Shown: positions 15,701 to 27,700 of the stretch, in pieces
How the letters are laid out: each line of letters starts with the position of its first letter
Position numbering within the stretch: the stretch's first letter is position 1
The notes under the pieces: generated by a model
What the model was told of the DNA's origin: nothing
Database searches by the model: none
Seen by the model: the letters and a program-made list of their open reading frames with translations, nothing else
From: Mytilus californianus
Lineage: Eukaryota > Mollusca > Bivalvia > Mytilida > Mytilidae
Direction of reading: 5' to 3'
Length of the DNA stretch: 64,000 bases
Assembly: GCF_021869535.1 (NCBI RefSeq)
Contig: NW_026262690.1
Location: 65,108,995 to 65,172,994 of the forward strand
Position numbers and translations under genes: made by a program

Positions 15701-18700
15701 AAATTACTGCTCGGGGTTTTACTTTTTTCATGCATTTATTTTTTATAAGATGTTGAATATGTAAGACAAATGTGCCTGTTCCAAGTCAGGAACCTCTGGC
15801 CTTTGTAAGTCTTGTATGGTTTTTTAAATTTTGGTTCATTTATATGTTTCGGAGTTTAGTGTGGCGTCCATTTTCCTCTGAACTAGTACTAACAGTTTTT
15901 ATGGGTGCATAAGTGACCTGTTTGTTGCAGGGCAAAATTTCTGCATCTTTAAAATGTGCCCTCGTTTTTCAATGATGGTAGACTAGTATATTGTATTTGA
16001 AGATCAAATTATCAATTGTTATTTTTTTATTTACAGACAAATGATGCTTTGGTGGCACCTTTGTTAAGATTGAAAGACAATTGCTGCCACGTGGATGAGT
16101 GTGAAAAAATACTCAAGAAAAAAGAAAAATTCAGTGAACTTATCATTCTCTATGAAAAGAAAGGACTTCACGAAAAGGGTAATTGAAATTAATTTGAATT
16201 CATTATGGATGAAAATTCTTAAGTGAATATCAGAATATCAATTGTAGGTTGTGCAATTGTCAAATATTACCATTAATTCATTAATTTTGTTTAGCTCACA
16301 CTCTGAAATGTTATTCATCTGTTTATATTGATTGATTGTTGGTTGCTTATCTGTTTATAAGCTTATACCTGTGTTTATTTTGTATTGCTGTTTATTTCTT
16401 GTTTATTATATTTAACTTATTAAAAATATTTGATTTAACTGTTTCACTCTTATTTATGGCATTTAGAACTTGCCATACATTATTTTTAAATTGTTGGAGG
16501 TCATAAACTGAACTATTTACTCATATATATATTTGTTAAATGACTGCCTCACTACCAATCCTACCTTATCACCTAATTTAAAATTGACTATTTGCATATT
16601 TGAATATGGTAAACTATCAGAAATTTAAAATAGCAATCCTTTGAAGGGAGGAGCTGTAAATTTTGAGAAATATAGGCACATCAACCATCTCTTCATCACT
16701 TTTGTCATTATACACACCTTTTCTATTACAAGTCTTGTTATTGGAGGCAGACAATTTTCAAGTACTGTAAATTCAGAAATTATTGCAAGGTTTTTATTAA
16801 AGCGAATAATGTGACTTGGTGAGTACTGCAATAATAAGAACTTGCATTCTGATATCTGATATGGATATGTGTATGTAGATTTTTCTGAAATCACAATCAT
16901 TAATCTCACATTTTTGTCCTTTCTTCAAAAATCACAATAATAAATGCACACAACAAAAAAGTGAGAAATGCAGATCAATAATTTCTGAATTTACAGTAAC
17001 TTTTAGCAATGCCAGAGATTGACCTTTTCAAACTAAATTTTTTCTTCAAAATAGCAGTGTTGTTATGTCTATTCCAATCATAAGTGAGATAAAACATAAA
17101 TACAGTGATTTAGAAATGCACAATGATGAATCAAATATGAATCAGCAACATAAAATCTGAAATGAATTGGTATATTGAAACGTAGAAATCAACAATTTTT
17201 ATTTCTATTTTAGCTTTACATTTATTGATGAAACAAGCTGCCAGACCTAACTCTCCTCTCAAAGGCCATGACAGGACAGTGCAATATTTACAGCATTTAG
17301 GTAATAAATATGTAGATTGATTAGGTAATTTTGATATCAAATGAAAGCCGAATGACTAGTGATCATTGTAGAACACTTTTTTTAGTAATAATTTTGAATA
17401 ATAATAAAAAAGATGAAATTTAAAAAGGAAGATACATTTTGCCTGTTACTCAGATCTGAAGTAACTGTTTTGGTACTTCCTAAGTTACGGGGAACACTAC
17501 GCTCTTATATGCAGTTAAAGGTATGTCGATTTTTTCCAGTAAAATGTAAGCTAAGGTAGTGCTTTGACATAAAATGAAATTCACTTTATTTGAACTTAAG
17601 ACAAAAGAGCTATGAATTCTTGAAATTGAAGAATTTACATAGAAAGCAATGGGGCCAAGAATTAGTGGTGTGAGGCGCCTCCTTGATAGGAATGTAAATT
17701 AAACAGATGGAAGATGTATAGAGGCAGAAGAAGCCTATTGATTTTAGGGTCATAGATCAAGGTCATTGTTACTCTAAAAGGAATAATTTTGGAAATGAAG
17801 CATAAACAGATTGAATATAAAAAGAATGGAAAGAAGCTTATCAATTTTTGGGTCAATAGGTCTATGGTCACGGTAACTGTTTCTTTAAAACAGAACAAAA
17901 ATGGAAAAAACTCCAGATGGTAAGTTGAGTTTTCCTCGATTAATTGGAATGAAACTGGTACAAATGGAAGATATAGTGAAGGGGAAGTAGCCTATTGGTT
18001 TTGAGGGTCATTTAATCCAAGATGAAGGTCACTTTAACTAATAATAAATTTCTTTACCATTCCTACAGGTGAAAAATTAGTTATGATAGTACATGTTTTA
18101 TTTGTCCCTCCAAGTACTAATATTTTGATAATTTGAAATAAAAATATTTTCTCTCAATAAATGTGCAGTTTCGTTTGTTTTCAATTTGATATGGTATGTT
18201 TTTTTTTCAAATTTTGAAAATAGAAAAAGCTCTGAAGAATCTTGCATGTGAGATGTGCATTACTTCAATTACAGAGAGGATTAAAAGAATTAGAAATTTG
18301 TCCTCTACAAAACAAGCAAATATTAAAATTCATAGTAAGGCCAAAAAAAAATATATGTCTGTTTAAGGTTACATACTTTAAAAAAATAGGGTAGGTAGGT
18401 CGGTATTTCCATTTTATTTTTTGTGACATGATTTTGAGTCATGCCGTTTCAACTTGTCGTGGTCTGAGTTGATCATGGGCCGAGTTTACCCGTTTTTTTG
18501 ATGATTGGATTATTTCCCTTGGAAAAAAATGGCGGCAAAATGTTTATTTCATCACACAAGTTGCGAATTTCCTTAAAACAGCTGTCATATTCACGATTGT
18601 GAACATTGGGATGTATCAAGCAATTGATTTATATCATTTACAACACTAACTTCGCTTTTGACACGAGTTCAGTTTATTTTTCACTTTACGACGGAAATAA

Positions 18701-21700
18701 AATGACTTAGGGTCGGCGCTCAAAAGTAGGGTCGGTAGGGTAACCGTAAACAGACATATATTTTTTTTTGGCCTAAACCAATATCTTTAGTTGTATGTAC
18801 CTTGCCATGCATTGTACTACATACTTTTAATAAAAAAAAATATTGAATAACATGATTATTTTTATGTAGAACTAAAATACCTCTTATATTCTTTTGTCTC
18901 CAACCAATGAAATAAGGCACTTTTATTAGACCACAAGGCACAGCCACCCATAATATAAAACATTCCACTTTGGTGGTTAAATTTTCCCTTTAAATCCCCA
19001 GGAAGAATAATCTGTCAGCAACAATCAAAATTTTGAACACAGGAATATCTTCATCTGAATTGGTTTACATTTTGTTATGCCCCCGCCGTAGCAGAGGGGG
19101 CATTAAGTGTTACCCTTATCCGTCCGTCCTGTCTGTCGCGTACGTCCCCAAAATTGGTTTCCATTTTCTAACTTTAGTTTGCCTCAACCAAATGTTACAA
19201 AACTTATGCACAATGCTTATTACCACAAAACACAAATCAATTTCAAAATTGAGTTGCGTCACTTTTACCATTCATGAGTTATGCCCTTTATAAACATAAA
19301 AATTGCTGAATTTTTCTTTTCTGTTCTCTAAGTTAGTTTGCCTCAACCAAATGTTATGAAAGTTATACACAATGCTTATAATCTCAAAACAGTCCTTAAC
19401 TATGTGAATCCTGCATCTGTATATGGAAGTTGACTCATGCATATTTACAAGCGGGAGCATCTGTGGCCCATAGACACATTCTCTATTTATTATCCAATAT
19501 GTTTTATTCAACTATACTGCTATGTAGCATTTTAAACATGAACATGATTATATCATTCTTTTAATTCTATTATCCTGGAACTTCTAACACTGTATTTATT
19601 TGTATTTGTAGGTGCTGATCACTTAAAATTAATATTTGAATATGCTGAATGGGTATTGAAAGAACATCCAGAAGATGGCTTAAAGGTAAATTTGGTCAAT
19701 TATTAGTTGTGTAACACTCCAAAAAAACAGTTTTTATTGTCTCACCTGCAAAGAAAGTAGAGACACAGGGATTAGAATCCGGCAGTGGCGTAAAATGTTT
19801 GTATTAAGCTTTATATTTGAGAGGGTAAAAGATCTGGAGGATTCATACCTTATATACAGATGTCTTATGTGACGAAGTTTCTGTCTGTCATATCTCATAT
19901 GTCCATTGTCTTTTACCTCATTTTCATGGTTCAGTGACTGCTTGAAAAAAAGTTTAGTTGTTTTGTCATGTGAATTTCTCACTAATCATGAGTAACAGGA
20001 TAGCTGTATTTGGTATATGGGTTCCTTGAAAGGCCTACATGTCCAATAGAAAGGGTTATTCTGACCTCAATCTTATTTCATGGATCAGTGATCAAGGTTA
20101 AAAGTACATGGTAAGGTCTGTTTCTCAGATACTGTAAGCAGTAGGTCAACTATATTTGGTGTATGGATTGATTGTAAGGTGTACATGTCTGTCTGGCAGG
20201 TTTCATCTTACCTTGATCTCATTTTCATGGTTCATTGGTCAATGTTTATTTTTTTCGTTTTGGTCTGTTTTTCATATACTTTAGGCAGCAGGTCAACTAT
20301 ATTTGGTGTAAGGAATGATTGTAAGGTGTAAATGTCTGTCTAGCAAGTTTTATTTTACCTCATTTTCACAGTTTATTGTTCGATGTTAAGTTTCAGTAGT
20401 TAGGTCCTCTTCTAAGATACTATAAGCTATAGGTCAACTATATTTATTGTATGGAATGATTGTAAGGTGTACATGCCTGTCTGACAGGTAATATCTGTCC
20501 TTGACCTCATTTCCATGGTTCATTGGTCAATGTTCATTTTCAGTAGTTAGGTCCTCTTCTAAGCTACTATAAGAAACAGGTCAACTATATATGGTCGATG
20601 AAATGATTGTAGGGTGTATATGTCTGTCTGACAGGGTTCATCTGACCTTGACTTTATTTTTATGGTTCATTAGTCAATGTTAATTTTTAGTGGTATTGTC
20701 TGTTTCTTGTATACTACATGTATAAGCAATAGGTCAAATATATATTTGGTGTATGGAATGATTGTAAGGTGTACATGTTTGTCTGACTTGGTTTATATGT
20801 TCTTGACCTCATTTTCATGGATCATTGATAATGTTAAGTTTATGTGATACTTGTAGTAAAACTTTATCTTTAGGACTATGAACAATAAATTAATCATGGT
20901 TAGTAAAGCAGGTAAGACATTTCAGAGTGTGCACTCAACTCTTTCATATGTATAATGATGTGAATTTCAAAATCATAAATAAATTTTAAGTAGAACTAAG
21001 TAAAGCTTAAACAATATTTTCAAAACATCACATGGAAGAAAGGATTAATCTAAACCAAAGCTTTGTAAATATAACTGACATTAATATACTGGTAATATTA
21101 TGTAATGTTGAAAATTCTGTACAATTAAATAGTGTATCTGCTATCTATACATTTTATCTAGGCAAATTTTATTGGTATGAGGATAACTAGATGATTTTAT
21201 CAAGTATTTTGTTTGATATAGATATTTACTGAAGATTTACCAGAAGTGGAAACCTTGCCAAGATTTAAAGTTTTGGAGTATCTAGAAAAGATTTCAAAAG
21301 ACCTTGCCATTGCTTACTTGGTTGGTGAAATAATATATATATTATTTAGTATTAATACATTAGATAAAGAATTTTATGAGAAAAGTTTTAAAATGCCCAG
21401 TCTGCTGTACAGGAATGTTAAAGTAATTGCTGTAATTCTGTGGCGTAAAGCCATTTTTGTGAACGAGATCAAGCCAAAGTTTTAAGCAGATTCCTGATCT
21501 GTTATTCTAAAAATCCTGCATGTTTTCTAGTGACACAGTTGAAAAACAATAGTGGGTTTGTGAAGTTTCAACATATTTTCTTGCAGATGTATTTTTATAC
21601 GACCGCAAAAAAATTTTTGTGGTCGTATATTGGTATGACGTTGGCGTCGTCGTCGTCCGGGGTAGTCCGAAGACACATCGGTTTTCGCACTCTAACTTTA

Positions 21701-24700
21701 GTTTAAGTGAATGGATCTCTATGAAATTTTACCACAAGGTTCAATACCACAAAAGGAAGGTTGGGATTGATTTTGGGGGTTATGGTACCAACAGTAAAGG
21801 AATTAGGGGCCAAAAAGGGGCCAAAAATAAGCATTTCTGTAACTTCCAGACATAACTTGTGTGTTAGTGTATGGATATCTCTGACATTGTACCACAAGGT
21901 TCCATATCACAAAAGGAATGCTGGGATTGATTTTGGGGGTAATTGCCTCAAAATTTTAGGAATTAGGGGCCAAAAAAGGGGCAAAAAACAAGCAATTTTT
22001 CTAGTTTCATGACAATAACTTGTGTGTAAGTGTATGGATCTTTCTGAAATTGTACTACAAGGTTCCATATCACAAAGGGAAAGCTGGAATTGAGTTTGGG
22101 GGTAATTGCCAAAACATTTAGGAATTGGGGGCCAAAAAAGGGGCCAAAAATAAGCATTTTTCTAGTTTCCAGACAATAACTTGTGTTCAAGTGTATGGAT
22201 CTCTCTGAAATTGTACTGCAAGGTACCATACCACAAAGGGAAGGCTGGGATTGATGATGGGGGTAATTGCCTCAATATTTTAGGAATTAGGGGCCAAAAA
22301 GGGGAAAAAAACAAGCATTTTTCTAGTTTCAGGACAATAACTTGTGTGTAAGTGTATGGATCTTTCTGAAATTGTACTACAAGGTTCCATATCACAAAGG
22401 AAAGCTGGGTTTGAGTTTGGGGGTAATTGCCCTAAAAGTTTAGGAATTTGGGGCCAAAAAGGGGCCAAAAAACACATTTTTCTAGTTTCCAGACAATAAC
22501 TTGTGTTCAAGTGTATGGATCTCTCTGAAATTGTACTGCAAGGTACCATACCACAAAGGGAAGGCTGGGATTGAGTTTGGGGGTGATGAATCATAAGGGG
22601 TTTCAAAAAATTTGGGGGGGGGGATTTTTTTTTTTTTTCCTTTTTTTTCTTTTTTTCCTTTTTTTTTTTCTTTTAAAATTTTCCATTTTAAGTTGGTTAT
22701 TTCTGATTTATATTTAAAAGCAAATAATAATGATATGGTAGGAGATACACACCAAACAGGATGTGTAAATTATTATATAATAAGTATTGTGCAATAGCAA
22801 GAAATTTTCAATTGCACAGTATTGCACAATAGCAAGAAATCTTCAATTGCACAGTATTGCGCAATAGCAAGAAATCTTCAATTGCACAGTATTGCGCCAT
22901 AGCAAGAAATATCCAATAGCACAATATTGCGCAATAGCAAGAAATTGTCAATTGTACAGTATTACGCAATAGCAAGAAATATTTAATTGCACAGTATTGT
23001 GCAAAAGAAGATACTTCGTATAAATTGCTTATTTCTTGACCAATTTCAATGAGGTTTTATTCTTGAATTCTTGGGGTTCTTTAATATGCTGAATCTAACC
23101 GTGTATTTAGTTTTTGGATTTTGGGCCCCGTTTTTAAATTGGTCCACATTGAGGTCCAAAGGGTCCAAAATTAAACTTTGTTTGATTTCATCAAAAATTG
23201 AATTATTGGGGTTCTTTGATATGCCGAATCTAACCGTGTATTTAGATTCTTAATTTTTGGTTCAGTTTTCAAATTGGTCTACATTAAGGTCCAAAGGGTC
23301 CAAAATTAAACTTAGTTTGATTTTAACAAAAAATGAATTCTTAGGGTTCTTTGATATGCTGAATCTAAACATGTATTTAGATTTTTGATTATGGGCCCAG
23401 TTTTCAAGTTGGTCAAAATCGGGGTCCAAAATTAAACTTTGTTTGATTTCAACAAAAATTGAATATATAGGAGTTCTTTGATATGCTGAATCTAACCATG
23501 TATTTAGATTTTCTGATTTTTGGGCCCCGTTATCAACTTTGTCCACATTGAGGTCAAAAGGGTCCAAAATTAAACTTTGTTTGATTTCATCAAAAATTGA
23601 ATTCTTGGGGTTCTTTGATATGCTGAATCTAACCATGTATTTAGATTTTAGATATTGGACCATAATAGGTGAATGTCCAATTTTAAATTTTTAAGTTCTT
23701 AGACCACATTCATTCTGTGTCAGAAACCTATGCTGTGTCAAATATTTAATCACAATCCAAATGCAAAGCTGTATCAAGCTTGAATGTTGTGTCCATACTT
23801 GCCCCAACTGTTCAGGGTTCGACCTCTGCGGTCGTATCAAGCTGCGCCCTGCGGAGCATTTTATTGTATTTAAGGTGACAACCTCTTGACTATCAAATAT
23901 TGTAGAAGTATTGAAAAAGTGCATTTTTTTTTACCTGAGATTTCGTACTTGAGATGTTTCAACAAAATATGGATGCATGTCAGTTGTTAATTTAATATTG
24001 AAAATTTTACTGAACTATCCCATATACTATTTTATGTTGTTTAATTCGTCCTTTTTTCTTGAAAGAATTCAATTTCCTCTTGTTCACTCATAAAATTATC
24101 ATTCATTCATAAAATTATTGTTCATTCATAAAACTAGTGTAAAATCACTACGTTAAAGTTATGTAATTTAATCTCACATAAATTGTTTTACAAGTAGCTC
24201 ATTTTCACATGTTTTGATTGCACTTACCATGCTTTTAAAACTTCCATTAACTTACGGACCCTACTATTTATTAAGGGCTTCTTAATTTCTGATGGCACTG
24301 ATACTATCCACTCTGTAAACAAATTATCAAATAATTAACTGTGGGTCATCAAGGTCCTCCTGCTTTGCGTTGAGCTCTAGTTTGCTATACATAATCTTAA
24401 AATGTCATAAATTTCTTATGCTTATCATATATAACGAAGCTTGAAATAGTGACTTTTTCCACTTTTTACTTCTCAATACATAGACCCCTGTCAGGTTTGA
24501 TTCTTTTACATGTGGATGTAAGATAAAAGTCACAAAAACATTAACTAGGCAGCAATTGCTTTAACTACCTTTCAGGCTTTGATATTTTAGTCCTATATCT
24601 GTTATGATATGAAATTTAAAAAATCGAGAATGTATTCAATATAATTGTAAATTACGGTTTCTATAAAATGGGAGATTTGCTGTAGTGTCTCTTGACCTCA

Positions 24701-27700
24701 TTATCCAGAGTTCTTTTGAAATTTGCCTTTGCTTGTAAATGAACTGCACAATGAAGAACCACACTTTACAATAACATGATCATGGTATACTGACAGATTT
24801 GTTTACAAGCAGTCACACTAAAGTAATACATTTCACCATGCAAAAGTAGTAATTATCCCTTTAGGGAACTCAAAGTACACTGACACATTTTGAGGTAGCA
24901 AGTTACAGTTAATTATAATAGGAATTCACATTTCCAAAGGACACCATTTACATAATAGTTATAAACATTTAGGTATTTTTCATTAATGTTTTCTTGTAAG
25001 ATAAAATTTCATCTTTTTAATCCACAGGAACACATAATTACGGAATGTGGAGATGTGACACCTGAATTTCATAATATGTTGGCTCAGTCACTCAGAGAGA
25101 AAGTACAAGTATTGATGACAGAATATTTACAGTCACTGCCAGAAGGTAATTCATGTGAGACTGTAGGATGGTAATTCATGTGAGACTGTAGGATGGTAAT
25201 TCATTTGAGACTGTAAGATGGTAATTTATGTGAGACTTTAGGGTGGTAATTCATGTAAGACTTGAGGACAGTTATTCATGTGGGATATTAAGATGGTAAT
25301 TCATGTAAGACTTAAGGACGGTAATTCAAGTAAGACTTAAGGACAGTTATTCATTTGAGACTTTAGGGCGGTAATTCATGTTAGACTGTAGGATGGTAAT
25401 TCATGTGAGACTTTAGGACGGTAATTCATGTAAGACTTAAGGACAGTTATTCATGTGGGACATTAAGATGGTAATTCATGTGAGACTTAAGGACGGTAAT
25501 TCAAGTAAGATAAGGACAGTTATTCATTTGAGACTTTAGGGCGGTAATTCATGTTAGACTGTAGGATGGTAATTCATGTGAGACTTTAGGACGGTAATTC
25601 ATGTAAGACTTAAGGATAGTTATTCATGTGGGACATTAAGATGGTAATTCAGGTGAGACTTAAGGAGGATAATTCATGTGAGATGTCAACGTATATTTGT
25701 TCCGCCTAACAGAAGTTCCAGTGGAAACTTTGTTATAAACAATGTCATAATACCTGTTCCTGTTGGAACAAATATTCTATACTATTTATTCCGTTAGGAA
25801 CATTTACTGTAATATTTATTCCTGTGGAAATAATATTCCAGAATATTTTTTCCATTTGGAACTCATATTATGAAGGAACTTCTATTTCGTGACTTTAGGA
25901 TGGTAATTCATGTGGGACTTTAGGACAGTTATTCATGTGGGACTTTAAGACGGTAGTTCATGTGAGACTTTAGGATGGTTATTCATGTGAAACTTTAGGA
26001 CAGTAAACATGGGATACTTTAGGATGGTTAACCATGTGGGACTTTAGATGGTAGTTCATGTGAAACTTTAGGACGGTTATTTATGTGAGACTTTAGGACG
26101 GTTATTCATGTGATGCTTTATGACGGTTATTAACGGGATACTTTAGGATGGTTTATCATGTGAGGCTTTAGGACAGTTATTCATGTGGGACTTTAGGACT
26201 GTTATTCATGTGGGACTTCAGGACGGTTATTCATGTGAGACTTAAGAATGTTCAATTATGTGAGACTTTAGGATGGTTAATTATGTGAGACTTTAAGATG
26301 GTAATTCATATGAGTCTTGAGGAGGGTTATTCATGTTGGTCTTAAGAATGGTTATTCATGTTGGACTTTAGGATGGTTATTCATGTGAGACTTAAGAACA
26401 GTTAATCATGTGAGACTTTAGAATGGTTATTCATGGGATACTTTAGGATGGTTAATCATGTGAGGCTTTAGGATGGTAATTCATGTGGGACTTTAAGACG
26501 GTAATTTATGTGAGACATTAGGACGGTTATTCATGTGGGACTTTAGGATGGTTAATCATGTGAGACTTTAAGATGGTACTTTATGTGAGACTTTAGGATG
26601 GTAATTTATTTGGGACTTAAGAATGTTAATTCATGTGGGACTTGTAGAACAGTAATTCATGTGAGACTTTAGGACAGTTTTTCATGTGAGACTTTAGGAC
26701 AGTTATTCATGTGAGACTTAAGGATGGTAATTCATGTCGGATTTTTGAGGAAGTTTGGTGTTTATTAGTCACAATAAACAGATATGTTGACATTCTGTTC
26801 AATCCATCTGGTTTTTTTTTTAAAGATAACACAATAATGTTGTTTAGATATTGTGTTTTTGATTCAGCATGTTTAGACTCTTAATATATGTATCTTTGAT
26901 GTTTTGGAGTGTTTCTGTAAGTTGGATCTGAGTAATATATGTACCAAATCTTGTAAGTTGACAAGGCAACTAATTGTTCATATTAATATAAGTGTAATAT
27001 TTTGTGAAAATAGCCTTGTAAATTTTAAACACAATCTGGTATATTTTTATTCAGGACATCTACCATCCAAAGCAGGTCAAGAACCTGACAAGCTAGGGGA
27101 ATATAGAAGAAAGTTAATAGAATTCTTAGAGTGTTCTCAATATTATATGCCAGAAAGACTTCTTACTAGGTTTCCTATAGATGGTTTGTATATTATAGTT
27201 ATTTTATAAAACTCTAGTAAGATAACTCTTTTCTAAAGTAAACGCCTAAAAAGATAAAACATGAAAACAGATATAAAATTGAAGCCCTACAGAGAGAGCT
27301 TTTGGGAATAGTTTAGAAATCCAGTGAACTATGTGAAATATATTCAATTTATATCAAACCACACACTTTTTAGGTTGTGTAATAGAAATTTTTTTGAATT
27401 TTGTCAAGCTTTTCTTTTCAGATTAGACAGTCATATAATTATACTAAAAAACTGTGTCTCTAATTATTTTCCCGAAATGGGATAATTAACAAGATTCAAT
27501 TATAACGTCAAATTTTCTTGCTTTCTTCTAAATTTGCTATTGTGATGTCATGTAAAAAGGCAACCATACCTGATGACGTCAAATAGAAAAATCACATCTT
27601 TCTGCAGATCATTGAACAGAAAGATAAATATTGCCTACATATCATCTAAAAACATTTGAGAAAAAGATTCCACAACAGAATCTCATTTACTATGATATTT

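Larger units (their letters stand above)
21595..23866 (+). mobile_element. Large hairpin-headed element, arm TACGACCGC, with three kinds of internal tandem repeat
   Basis: The head ATACGACCGCAAAAA folds with TTTTTGTGGTCGTAT (21597-21629); a GGCGTCGTCGTCGTCC tract follows. The body has about six units of about 160 bp (to 22590), a poly-T/C stretch, six 35-bp units (22792-22997) and five units of 126-138 bp (23065-23650). The 3' arm GCGGTCGTA (23828-23836) is the exact complement of the 5' arm, followed by GCTGCGCCCTGCGGAGC (23841-23857), a hairpin with one mismatch. Many short open frames here are by-products of the repeats. Confidence 0.75.

Noticed and set aside
21321..21485. Extension of the VPS39 exon at 21222 into a longer open frame
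   Set aside because: Conservation with human VPS39 ends at AIAYL and resumes in the exon at 25028; the extension is read-through of the intron.
21619..22606. Many overlapping frames on both strands with similar peptides (WISLTLYHKVPYHK, GPFFGP)
   Set aside because: By-products of about 160-bp tandem units; present on both strands and in all units.
23262..23663. 133-codon minus-strand frame with repeated NPKNS...FDEIKQSLILDP units
   Set aside because: It follows the 126-138-bp tandem repeat inside a mobile element. The protein repeat reflects the DNA repeat, and the frame has no support beyond it.
25145..26745. CRISPR-like regular array
   Set aside because: The 25-bp units are contiguous with no unique spacers, and the context is an intron of an animal gene.
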